A stretch of 64,000 bases of DNA, taken from the NCBI GenBank assembly GCA_020723085.1, contig DYJN01000003.1, positions 62,001 through 126,000 of the forward strand. Reading direction: 5' to 3'. Made by a program: the position numbers and the translations under genes. The notes under the pieces were generated by a model. That model made no database searches. It saw nothing but the letters and a program-made list of their open reading frames with translations, and was not told the origin of the DNA. Below are positions 55,066 through 64,000 of the stretch, piece by piece (position 1 is the stretch's first letter; each line of letters opens with the position of its first letter). The stretch is from Arcobacter sp. (GTDB lineage: Bacteria > Acidobacteriota > Terriglobia > Bryobacterales > Bryobacteraceae).

Positions 55066-55800
55066 GTGGGACGTCCGCTCGGACAGCACTTTCTTTTCCA
55101 TCAGGGTATTCTCGGCCGGATCGCCGCCGCTGCTTGCGGCGGCGCACCGTGCCGTGTCATCGAAATCGGCTGCGGGCCGGGCGGGCTGACCGGACGATTG
55201 CTCGAGCGCGCGCCCGAGGTGATCGGCATCGAGACCGATCCGGATCTGGCCGCGGGGCTCCGGACGCGGTTCGGAACCGACTCCCGCTTCCGTCTGATCG
55301 AGGGCGACGTGCTGGAAGTGGATTTTGCCCTGCTTGCTCCGGCCGCCGTCTGCGGCAACATTCCTTACTACATCACCGGTCCGATCCTGAGGAAGACTCT
55401 GGCGCTGGGCGCGGGCCTCGTGCGGGCCGTGTTTCTCGTTCAGCGGGAGGTGGCGCTGCGCCTTGCCGCCCGTCCCGGCAGCCGCGAGTACGGCTATCTC
55501 AGCGTTGCCGCGCAGGCCCTGTGCGGTGTGGAAGTGCTCATGACCGTCAAAGCCGGCGCCTTCCGCCCGCCGCCTAAGGTGGACAGCGCCGTAGTGCGGC
55601 TGACTCCGCTCGCTGCGCCGCGCGTGGCCGATTACCCGGCGTTTCTCGCCTTCGCCGAACGGTGTTTCCGGCACAAGCGGAAGACGCTGCGGAACAATCT
55701 CGGCCGCGGCGACTTCCCGTTCGCCTCCCGCCGAGCCGAGGAGCTCACCGTGGAACAGCTCGAACAGGTGCGCGAGGAGTGGGCGGCGAAACGGGCATGA
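55066..55800 (+). CDS. rsmA: 16S rRNA dimethyladenosine transferase RsmA (KsgA)
   Basis: 244 aa from GTG 55066. SAM site IEIGCGPGGLTGRLLE, catalytic NIPYYITGPIL, AGAFRPPPKVDSAVV. It dimethylates A1518/A1519 in 16S rRNA late in 30S assembly. The N terminus (GRPLGQHFLFHQGILGRI) is slightly short but complete. It follows the anti-sigma gene by 10 bp and precedes gltX by 15 bp. Confidence 0.96.
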   Translation: MGRPLGQHFLFHQGILGRIAAAACGGAPCRVIEIGCGPGGLTGRLLERAPEVIGIETDPDLAAGLRTRFGTDSRFRLIEGDVLEVDFALLAPAAVCGNIPYYITGPILRKTLALGAGLVRAVFLVQREVALRLAARPGSREYGYLSVAAQALCGVEVLMTVKAGAFRPPPKVDSAVVRLTPLAAPRVADYPAFLAFAERCFRHKRKTLRNNLGRGDFPFASRRAEELTVEQLEQVREEWAAKRA

Positions 55801-55806
55801 GATACT
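55801..55806 (+). promoter_or_regulatory. -10-like hexamer GATACT, 9 nt before gltX
   Basis: GATACT follows the rsmA stop directly, then GAAAGTTTC and ATG 55816. No Shine-Dalgarno is present. A weaker member of the leaderless-type arrangement seen elsewhere in the window; gltX may equally be translated from the rsmA transcript. Confidence 0.25.
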
Positions 55807-55815
55807 GAAAGTTTC

Positions 55816-57264
55816 ATGGCCAGAGTGCGCTTTGCTCCCTCGCCGACGGGCTATCTCCATATCGGCAGCGCCAGGACGTTCATCTTCAACTGGCTCTTCG
55901 CGCGCCACAACGGCGGCACGATGATCCTCCGCATCGACGACACCGACGTCGAGCGCAACACGGAAGAGTCGCTGGATTCCATCTTCGAAGGGCTTCGCTG
56001 GCTGGACCTGGGCTGGGACGAGCAATACCGGCAGAGCGAGCGTTTCCGGCTCTACCGCGATGCGGCGGAGGCGCTGCTCGAAAACGGCTTCGCCTACCGC
56101 GATTTCACTCCGCCGGACGCCAAGGCGCTGTCAGAAGAGGGCGAGGGCAAGGCGGGCTGGCTATGCCACCCCGAAATGCGGGCGCTTTCCCGCGCCGAGT
56201 CCGACAGGCGCGCCGCCGCGGGCGAGCCGTTTGTCCTCCGCTTCCGCGTCCCGCGTGAGCCTGAGCGCGCCGTGGTCTTCCGCGACCTCGTTTACGGCGA
56301 ACAGTCCAAGTCCACCGCCGACATCGAGGACTTCGCCCTTCTCCGCTCCACCGGGGCGCCCACTTACCACCATGCCTCCTGCGTGGACGACGCCGATCTG
56401 CGCATCACGCACATCATCCGCGGTCAGGACCACCTGACCAACACCTTCAAGCACATCCTGCTGTTCGAAGCCCTCGGCGCGCGGATGCCGGAGTTCGCCC
56501 ACCTGCCCCTGTTGATCGCGCCTGACGGCGCCAAGCTCAGCAAACGCCGCCACGGTCCCGTGGTCAGCGTGCTCACTTACCGCGACGCCGGCTTCCTTCC
56601 GGATGCCTATGTGAACTTCCTGTGCCTGCTTGGCTGGAATCCGAAGGACAACCGCGAGAAGATGTCGCGCGAGGAGCTGATTGAAGCCTTCACGCTTGAG
56701 GGTGTCAACCGCTCCAACGCGGTCGTCAATTTCACGGACGAGGATCCCATCGATCCCAAGGCCCTCTGGCTGAATTCGCAGCACATCTACTCGCTGCCCG
56801 CGGAGCGGCTGGCGGAGCTGCTCGAGCCGGTGTGGCGCCGGGCCGGCTACGAGGTCTCCCGCGGCAAGGCCCTGCGCGTGACGCCGCTGATTCAGGAGAG
56901 GATCAAGACGCTGAACGATGCCGTCAGCGTGGCGGACTTCTTTTTCGTGCGCGAGCTCGCGCCGTACGATCCGGCCGAGCTGGTTCCGCAGAAGGGCGAC
57001 CGCGCCATGGCGCTGCGCGCGCTGGAGAAGGCCCTGACCGTGCTTTCCGATGGCGACTTCTCCCATGCGGCCATTGAAGAGCGGCTGCGGGCGGCGGCTT
57101 CCGGGCTCGGACTGAAGGCGGGCCAGATGTTCCAGCCGATCCGCGTGGCGGTTTGCGGGCGCAAGAACGCGCCGCCGCTGTTCGAGACGCTGGAGGTGGC
57201 AGGGCGTGAAATATGCCTGGAACGGATCGCCCGCGCCATCGAAATGCTCAGACGGGAATCGTGA
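55816..57264 (+). CDS. gltX: Glutamate-tRNA ligase
   Basis: 482 aa. HIGH motif region [21 protein letters not shown] equivalent [13 protein letters not shown]-type region [20 protein letters not shown], and a C-terminal anticodon-binding helical domain. It charges tRNA-Glu. With glnS directly downstream, a discriminating enzyme is expected, but the anticodon-reading residues cannot be judged reliably here. Confidence 0.96.
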   Translation: MARVRFAPSPTGYLHIGSARTFIFNWLFARHNGGTMILRIDDTDVERNTEESLDSIFEGLRWLDLGWDEQYRQSERFRLYRDAAEALLENGFAYRDFTPPDAKALSEEGEGKAGWLCHPEMRALSRAESDRRAAAGEPFVLRFRVPREPERAVVFRDLVYGEQSKSTADIEDFALLRSTGAPTYHHASCVDDADLRITHIIRGQDHLTNTFKHILLFEALGARMPEFAHLPLLIAPDGAKLSKRRHGPVVSVLTYRDAGFLPDAYVNFLCLLGWNPKDNREKMSREELIEAFTLEGVNRSNAVVNFTDEDPIDPKALWLNSQHIYSLPAERLAELLEPVWRRAGYEVSRGKALRVTPLIQERIKTLNDAVSVADFFFVRELAPYDPAELVPQKGDRAMALRALEKALTVLSDGDFSHAAIEERLRAAASGLGLKAGQMFQPIRVAVCGRKNAPPLFETLEVAGREICLERIARAIEMLRRES

Positions 57265-57270
57265 AAAGAC

Positions 57271-58985
<1,715 letters not shown>

Positions 58986-58989
<4 letters not shown>

Positions 58990-60563
58990 TCATCGTGGGT
59001 TTGGGCGGGCTCCAGAAGGACGCCGCCTGCGCCGTCCTGCGGGACGGAGAGCTGGTGTCCGCCGTCGAACAGCAGAAGGCGGCGCCAAGGCACATGCGCG
59101 GCGCCCTGCCGGTGGAAGCCATGCGCATGGCGCTGGAAATCGGCGGCGTTCAGGGCGGAGATGTCGAAACCGTGGCCCTGGCGCGCCCTTTGGGCGAAGG
59201 CCACCGCGCCCGCCAGATCCATCTCGAGCTGCGCAGCCTGTTCCCGAAGGCGCGCGTCGTCAGCGTGGATCACCACCGCGCGCACGCCGCGTCCGCCTAT
59301 TACGCTTCGCCGTTTGACCGGGCCACCGTGGTGGCGATGGACAATGTGGGCGACTTCCGCTGCGGGTCCCGCTGGCGCGCCGAGGGCACCGACCTGTGGC
59401 TGGAAGCCGAGATGTCCTATCCGGATTCGCTCGGCGACCTCTACAGCCGCGTCACGGAACTGCTGGGCTTCCGTCCGATGCTCGAAGAGCACAAGGTCCA
59501 GTGGCTGTCGGCTTCCGGCGAGCCGAAGTACGCCGGCGTGTTCCGCGAGATTCTGCGCCAGGACGCCTCGGGCTTCCGCGCCGACCCGGCGTGGTTCGAC
59601 ATGGACCGGCGGGAGGCGGGCGGGTTCGGCGCGCGCTTCTATGAGGCCCTGGGTTTGGCCGAAGGCGCGGAGATCCCGGAGGCGATGAAGCCCGACCTCG
59701 CGGCCAGCATTCAGTCAGCCGCCGAGGCCATCGTCATGGATTTCGCCGGCGCGGGCGGCAATCTCTGCCTGGCGGGCGGGCTGGCGCTCAACGCCCTGCT
59801 GGTGGCGGCGCTGGAGCGCAGCGGCCGCTGGGACAACGTTTTCGTGCAGCCCGCGGCGGGCAACAGCGGCACGGCCATCGGCGCGGCCTATCACGCCTGG
59901 CGGCGCACCCATGGCCGGAGCGAGCGCTGTCCGATGCGGTCCCTCTGCCTCGGCCCGGAGTTTTCGGCCGAGCAGATCAAACGGGTGCTCGAGAACTGCA
60001 AGCTCCGTTTCCGCTTCCTGCCCACCCGGGAGGAGCTGCTGGCAGCCGCGCTCGATCAGCTTTCGCAGGACAGGATCGTGGCCTGGATGCAGGGCCGCAT
60101 GGAATTCGGGCCGCGCGCCCTGGGCAACCGCTCCATCCTGGCTTCTCCCCTGGATCCCTACTCGACAGAGAACCTCAACGTCTACATCAAGCACCGCGAG
60201 TCCTTCCGCAAGTTCGCCGCGTCGGTGCCCGAAGAGGCGGCGGACGAGTATTTCGAAACCGGCCCGAATGCGCGCTTCCTCGCCACCGTGAGCCGCGTGA
60301 AACAGAAGCACCGGAAAACGTTTGAGGCGGCCGTGCTCGGCGGAGACTGGGTGCGCGTCCATGTCGTCTCGAAGAGCGAGAACCCGCTCTTTCACCGGCT
60401 GCTGGTGGAATGGGGAAAACGCACAGGCTTGCCTGTGCTCTACAACACCAGCTTCAACCTGTTCGGCGATCCTCTGGTCTGCACGCCGCGCGACGCCGTG
60501 AGGAGTTTCTACTCCTCTGGAATCGACGCCATGGTGACGGGCCAGTTCCTGCTGGAAAAGTAG
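58986..60563 (+). CDS. NodU/CmcH-family carbamoyltransferase
   Basis: 525 aa from ATG 58986 overlapping the glnS stop. N-terminal Kae1-like domain with metal-binding [21 protein letters not shown] and [14 protein letters not shown]-terminal YrdC-like domain with [30 protein letters not shown] and [14 protein letters not shown]. Relatives O-carbamoylate antibiotics or Nod factors using carbamoyl phosphate via carbamoyl-AMP. No secondary-metabolite genes surround it, so the acceptor is unknown; a modified glycan, lipid or tRNA is conceivable. Confidence 0.9.
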
Positions 60564-60777
60564 CGCATCCGCTCTTCCCTCTGTGGATCCCTCCTCGGCG
60601 GAGCCGGCGTCTGCGCTCCGCCCGCGTCACCCGCGGCTGCCGCCGGTGCAGCGGTCATCCGGCAGCCCGGCGGTGCTTGTTACCTCCAGCGGCCCGGTCA
60701 CGCCATACGGAAAAAATCCGCCGCAGGCGGTCAGCCGCCGGATTCGCTTTCGCAAGATCCAGAGGTGCATCCATCCC
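60564..60777. other. Intergenic, 214 bp, no gene seen
   Basis: I find no convincing coding sequence or promoter. It contains an imperfect hairpin at 60715-60744 (GGCGG-TCAG-CCGCC with outer AATCC/GGATT) and a possible GAGGTG ribosome-binding site for the esterase. Confidence 0.5.
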
Positions 60778-61920
60778 ATGCTTTACCGAAGTCGCCTGCT
60801 TCTCTCGTTCGCGCTTGCCTGCTCTCTTGGCCTCGCCCAGCCGCCGCAGGGTCCGCCGCAACCCCAGGTGCAATCGCCGCAACTCCTGGAGGGCGGCCGG
60901 GTGGCGTTCCGGATCCTTGCTCCCAAGGCGTCGGAAGTGCGCCTGATCGGCACCGACATCCCCGGCAACCAGAAGGGCGCTCCGCTTGCCAGGGCCGAAA
61001 ACGGCGTCTGGGAAGTGGTGCTGGGTCCGATCGAGCCCGGCTCGTACCGCTACTTCTTCCTCGTCGACGGCGTGCCGGTCATCGATCCGCGCAACCCCGT
61101 CACGAGCGAATCGAACAACAATTCCTGGAGCCTCGTGCATATGCCCGGCGCGGCTTTCATGGATACAGCCGATGTGCCGCACGGCGCGGTGGCCGAAGTG
61201 ACCTACTATTCTTCCGTGCTGAAGCGCTTCCGCCGCATGCACATCTACACGCCGCCCGGATATGAGCTTGGCAGCGGCAGGTACCCCGTGTTCTACCTGC
61301 TGCACGGCGCCGGCGATTCGGACAACTCCTGGAGCACAGTGGGCCGCGCCGGCTTCATCCTCGACAATCTCATCGCAGCGAAGAAGGCGAAGCCGATGAT
61401 CGTCGTGATGCCCGCCGGCCACACCAGCCGCGCTCCCCGCATGCCGGGCTCGCAGGCAGCCGATGAGTTCCCGCAAGAGTTCATGCAGGACATCCTGCCC
61501 TATGTCGAAAAGCACTACCGCGTGATCGCGGACCGCGCCCACCGCGCCATCGCCGGGCTCTCCATGGGCGGCGCCCACACGTTGAACATCGCCATCCCCA
61601 ATCTCAGCCGCTTTGGCTACATCGGCGTTTTCAGCTCAGGCATCTTCGGCATCGTCCCGCGCCCGAACATGCCGCCTCAGAAGGGCCCCTCCTGGGAGGA
61701 GCGCAACAAGGCGGCGCTCGAAAATGCCAAAGCCAGGCAGGGGCTGAAAGTGTTCTGGTTCGCCACCGGCAGCCAGGACTTCCTGGTGGAAACCAGCCGC
61801 GCCACCGTCGCCCTGTTCAAGAAATACGGCTTCCCGGCCGAATACAAGGAAACCGGCGGCGCCCACACCTGGATCGTCTGGCGGAATTACCTGAACGAGT
61901 TCGCGGCCAAGCTTTTCTGA
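60778..61920 (+). CDS. Exported esterase (CE1/esterase-D type) with N-terminal E-set/CBM48-like domain
   Basis: 380 aa from ATG 60778 with GAGGTG upstream. Signal peptide (RLLLSFALACSLGLAQ), a starch-binding-like E-set domain (about 35-120: VAFRILAPKASEVRLIG, GSYRYFFLVDGVPVIDP), then an alpha/beta hydrolase with FYLLHGAGDSDNSW, nucleophile AGLSMGGAHTLN, and His in GGAHTWIVWRNYL. It resembles ferulic/acetyl-xylan-type esterases that release acyl groups from plant polysaccharides. Ends at a strong bidirectional terminator. Confidence 0.92.
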   Translation: MLYRSRLLLSFALACSLGLAQPPQGPPQPQVQSPQLLEGGRVAFRILAPKASEVRLIGTDIPGNQKGAPLARAENGVWEVVLGPIEPGSYRYFFLVDGVPVIDPRNPVTSESNNNSWSLVHMPGAAFMDTADVPHGAVAEVTYYSSVLKRFRRMHIYTPPGYELGSGRYPVFYLLHGAGDSDNSWSTVGRAGFILDNLIAAKKAKPMIVVMPAGHTSRAPRMPGSQAADEFPQEFMQDILPYVEKHYRVIADRAHRAIAGLSMGGAHTLNIAIPNLSRFGYIGVFSSGIFGIVPRPNMPPQKGPSWEERNKAALENAKARQGLKVFWFATGSQDFLVETSRATVALFKKYGFPAEYKETGGAHTWIVWRNYLNEFAAKLF

Positions 61921-61930
61921 GGCAGCGGCG

Positions 61931-61967
61931 GCGAAGAGCGGCGGAGCTTGGCTCTGCCGCTCTTCGC
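61931..61967. terminator. Bidirectional hairpin between convergent genes
   Basis: Perfect 12-bp arms GCGAAGAGCGGC / GCCGCTCTTCGC, continued inward by a G-T pair and GAGC/GCTC around a TTG loop, giving about 17 paired positions. It sits between the ends of the esterase (plus) and TIM-barrel (minus) genes. No long T-tract is present on either side. Confidence 0.7.
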
Positions 61968-61982
61968 TGCGTCCCTGTTCCT

Positions 61983-62849
61983 TCAGGAGCGAAGGAAGGT
62001 GATGCTCTGCTTGAGGCTGTCGAGCGGGTTGCCGGGCCACCAGTCCTGCTCCACGATATAGTGGCGCACACCCGCCTCTTCGCACGCCTTCAGTACGCTT
62101 GGCCAGTTCAGCTCGCCGTTGCCGACTTCCTTGAATGCCTCCCGCGCCACTTTGCCCTCGTTGTACTCGACCGCCGTGCCGCGGGCGATGTCCTTCAGGT
62201 GGACCAGCGAGACGCGCCCCTTCAGCCGGCGCAGCATCGCCGCCGGATCCTCGCCGCCGATCTTCATCCAGAAGGTGTCGATCTCGAAGTGTACGAGCTT
62301 CGGATCGAACCTTTCGACGAGCTTGTCAAAGGGCCGCTTCCCGCCAGCCGGATCGAATTCGAACGAGTGGTGGTGGTAGCAGAGCTGCACGCCGAGCCTG
62401 CGGCAGGTCTCGCCGGACTTGTTCATCTGATCGGCGAACCTTTCGTAGAAGCCGGGCGCGTCGCGGTCGGGCTTGCCCACGTAAGAAATGACGGCGAACC
62501 GCACGCCCTTCGCCGGCAGGGGCGCAATCGCCTCCTCCAGGGATTGAGGCGCGTTGGCGAGCGCCGGCGCGCCCTGCGGGCGCCCGGTGACCAGCGGCAG
62601 CTCCAGTCCGACGCTCGGCGTGGAGAGCTTGAGTTCCTTCAGGTACGGCTCAAGCTGCGCGAGTTGCCCGCGGCCCGGCTCGACAAACTGATACCCCATG
62701 CCGGCGATCGCAGCCAGCGTCCCGCGCGGGTCTTTCGGCATCAGCATGCGGACCGTGTATAACTGCACGCCAAGCGGCTGAGTAAACTTCGCGGCCATCA
62801 GCGGCAGAGCGGATGAGGCCAGAACGCTTCGGCGGGTAAGGCGGATCAT
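61983..62849 (-). CDS. Sugar phosphate isomerase/epimerase-like TIM-barrel protein, Tat-exported
   Basis: 288 aa. Tat signal [17 protein letters not shown], then AP-endonuclease-2/xylose-isomerase-like barrel: [56 protein letters not shown] and HYIVEQDWW. Metal ligands (Glu, Asp, His) are recognisable. It is a second member of the family besides the gene at 94. Exported family members are frequent in Acidobacteriota and probably act on plant-derived sugars. TAGGAT lies 6 nt before the ATG with no ribosome-binding site. Confidence 0.87.
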   Translation of the reverse strand: MIRLTRRSVLASSALPLMAAKFTQPLGVQLYTVRMLMPKDPRGTLAAIAGMGYQFVEPGRGQLAQLEPYLKELKLSTPSVGLELPLVTGRPQGAPALANAPQSLEEAIAPLPAKGVRFAVISYVGKPDRDAPGFYERFADQMNKSGETCRRLGVQLCYHHHSFEFDPAGGKRPFDKLVERFDPKLVHFEIDTFWMKIGGEDPAAMLRRLKGRVSLVHLKDIARGTAVEYNEGKVAREAFKEVGNGELNWPSVLKACEEAGVRHYIVEQDWWPGNPLDSLKQSITFLRS

Positions 62850-63144
62850 GGTCCGATCCTATCACCCCGGGTGGAGGACGAAACGGCCGAAGCAGCCTGA
62901 CGTGGCGCGCTTCCGCTCGTTCCACACGAATTGGAATTTTCGCGATGGAACTTGCGCCCTCCCGTTCCGGCTTTCTCCAGACCTCCGCAATGGCAACCGT
63001 AGACGGGACTGGACCGGCCTGCCGCGTGGAAGCCTGGATGACGCCGCCCTGCCACAGGAAGGCGGGGGACAACGTTGCGCTGCCGGTTTCTCATTCTGCC
63101 TCATCTCCCGCGCCGCATCGAGCGTGGGCGAGAATGCGGAAAGG
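62850..63144. other. Intergenic, 295 bp, no gene seen
   Basis: Divergent region between the TIM-barrel gene and gluQ. The ORF-track entries here are frame shadows reaching from the neighbours. No consensus promoter, tRNA or strong hairpin is visible. Confidence 0.5.
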
Positions 63145-64000
63145 ATGTACCGCGGGCGTTTTGCTCCCTCGCCGACGGGACCGTTGCATTTTGGCTCGCT
63201 CGTGGCCGCCGTGTGCTCGTGGCTCGACGCCCGCGCCCACGAGGGCGAATGGCTGGTGCGGATCGAAGATGTGGACGAGCCGCGGTGCCGCCCGCATTGG
63301 GGCGGCGAGATCCTGCGCACTCTGGAGCGGCTGGGTCTCCACTGGGACGGCCCCGTTGTGTGGCAAAGCCGGCGGAAGGAGGCTTACCGCGCAGCCCTGG
63401 AGCGGCTGCGAAGGGCCGGACTCGCCTATCCGTGCGCGTGCACGCGGCGGGAGGCGGCGGGACGCTATTCCGGGCGGTGCCGGAATGGACTGCCGGAAGG
63501 CGCTGCCGCACGGGCATGGCGATTCCCCGTGCCGCCTGGGCGCGTGGGATTCCACGACCGGTGGCAAGGATGGTTCGAGCAGGATGTGGAAGAGGAGGCC
63601 GGGGACTTCATCCTGCTTCGCGCCGACGGCTGTTTCGCCTACCAGCTTGCCGTTGTCGTGGACGACGCCGGGCAGGGCGTCACGCACGTGGTGCGCGGCG
63701 CCGATCTGCTCGATTCCACGCCGCGGCAGATCCTGCTGCAACAGGCGCTGGGCCTTTCTCAGCCGCTCTATCTCCATCATCCGGTGGCCGTGGACGGCGC
63801 AGGGCGGAAGCTGAGCAAGCAGAACCGGGCGCCGGCGCTCGATCCTTCCCGCGACTGCGAGAACCTCCGCGCCGCGCTGGCATTGCTGGGGCTCCCGCCG
63901 CCTGCAGAGGCGGACGGAGCCGCTCTGCTTTCGTGGGCGGTGGCGCGCTGGAGGGAACGATGGACCGCCGGGGCTCAGCCCGCGGCGCCCTCTTTTTCCG
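63145..64000 (+). CDS. gluQ: Glutamyl-Q tRNA(Asp) synthetase, partial (runs off right edge)
   Basis: Missing from the ORF track because no stop occurs before the window end. 285 codons from ATG 63145. HIGH equivalent [17 protein letters not shown], zinc site CACTRRE...YSGRC (Cys, Cys, Tyr, Cys), [16 protein letters not shown], and KMSKS equivalent KLSKQN. The length fits GluQ (about 290-300 aa without an anticodon domain), so only the last few residues are lost. It attaches glutamate to queuosine in tRNA-Asp. Confidence 0.93.
   Translation, partial: MYRGRFAPSPTGPLHFGSLVAAVCSWLDARAHEGEWLVRIEDVDEPRCRPHWGGEILRTLERLGLHWDGPVVWQSRRKEAYRAALERLRRAGLAYPCACTRREAAGRYSGRCRNGLPEGAAARAWRFPVPPGRVGFHDRWQGWFEQDVEEEAGDFILLRADGCFAYQLAVVVDDAGQGVTHVVRGADLLDSTPRQILLQQALGLSQPLYLHHPVAVDGAGRKLSKQNRAPALDPSRDCENLRAALALLGLPPPAEADGAALLSWAVARWRERWTAGAQPAAPSFS

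Noticed and set aside
60715-60744. Hairpin with a T-run on the minus strand (GGATTTTTT)
   Set aside because: No minus-strand gene ends nearby to the right of it, and the stem has a 6-nt bulge; not called as a terminator.

Overview
The window is a GC-rich, densely coded chromosomal segment, most likely from the Acidobacteriota, probably near the Bryobacterales/Solibacterales. The evidence is the family content: an ADOP-type (acidobacterial duplicated orphan permease) ABC permease of about 805 aa, an acidobacterial-type VWFA-related secreted protein, a DUF5107-TPR secreted protein, Tat-exported sugar isomerase/epimerase-like TIM barrels, and a fused aroDE gene. This assignment is inference from gene families and was not tested by any search. 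I see no insertion sequence, prophage, CRISPR array, rRNA or tRNA; nearly all of it looks like core or slowly changing genome.

Layout. 1-1002: a cyclase-family gene running off the left edge, overlapped by a TIM-barrel gene. 1054-9534: a DUF5107-TPR protein, then typA, der, two small unknown proteins and a MidA-type methyltransferase. 9535-12723: an unlisted 26-aa Lys/Ala-rich gene with its own promoter and terminator, rlpA, a sigma-54 activator and a coupled glycosyltransferase. 12761-20157 (minus strand): a probable operon of PGPGW membrane protein, DAHP synthase, uvrA, deoxyhypusine-synthase-like protein, CPBP protease, mtnA and a thioredoxin-like protein. 20259-23350: a COG2407 sugar isomerase and, convergent to it, recN.

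23480-32408 is a long plus-strand tol-pal unit (tolQ, tolR, TonB/TolA-like, tolB, pal, cpoB). It continues into a DeoC-like pseudoenzyme, aroDE, a tiny Tat-signal protein and a GatA-like amidase homologue that lacks its catalytic residues. 32496-38496 holds a GGDEF-EAL protein and a MacA/LolD/ADOP export system. 38507-44432 (minus strand) holds an OYE-family oxidoreductase, an MFS carrier, an SDR, a DUF697-like protein and a PD-(D/E)XK-like protein. 44447-48307: the YggS family, a CocE-like hydrolase and guaB. 48321-51278: a decayed VOC gene, a YqhD-type dehydrogenase, then an arsR / CxxC-thioredoxin / permease operon whose permease is cut by one in-frame TGA. 51420-60563: a VWFA-related protein, an ECF sigma/anti-sigma pair, rsmA, gltX, glnS and a carbamoyltransferase coupled to glnS. 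60778-64000: an esterase, a Tat TIM-barrel protein and gluQ running off the right edge.

Themes. Envelope maintenance is prominent (Tol-Pal, RlpA, MacA-like export). Translation and its quality control recur (TypA, Der, RsmA, GltX, GlnS, GluQ). The strongest leads are two pseudoenzymes flanking aroDE, the lysine-rich microgene, the split permease, and a recurring layout in which a -10-like hexamer sits 6-9 nt before a start codon with no Shine-Dalgarno, suggesting leaderless mRNAs.
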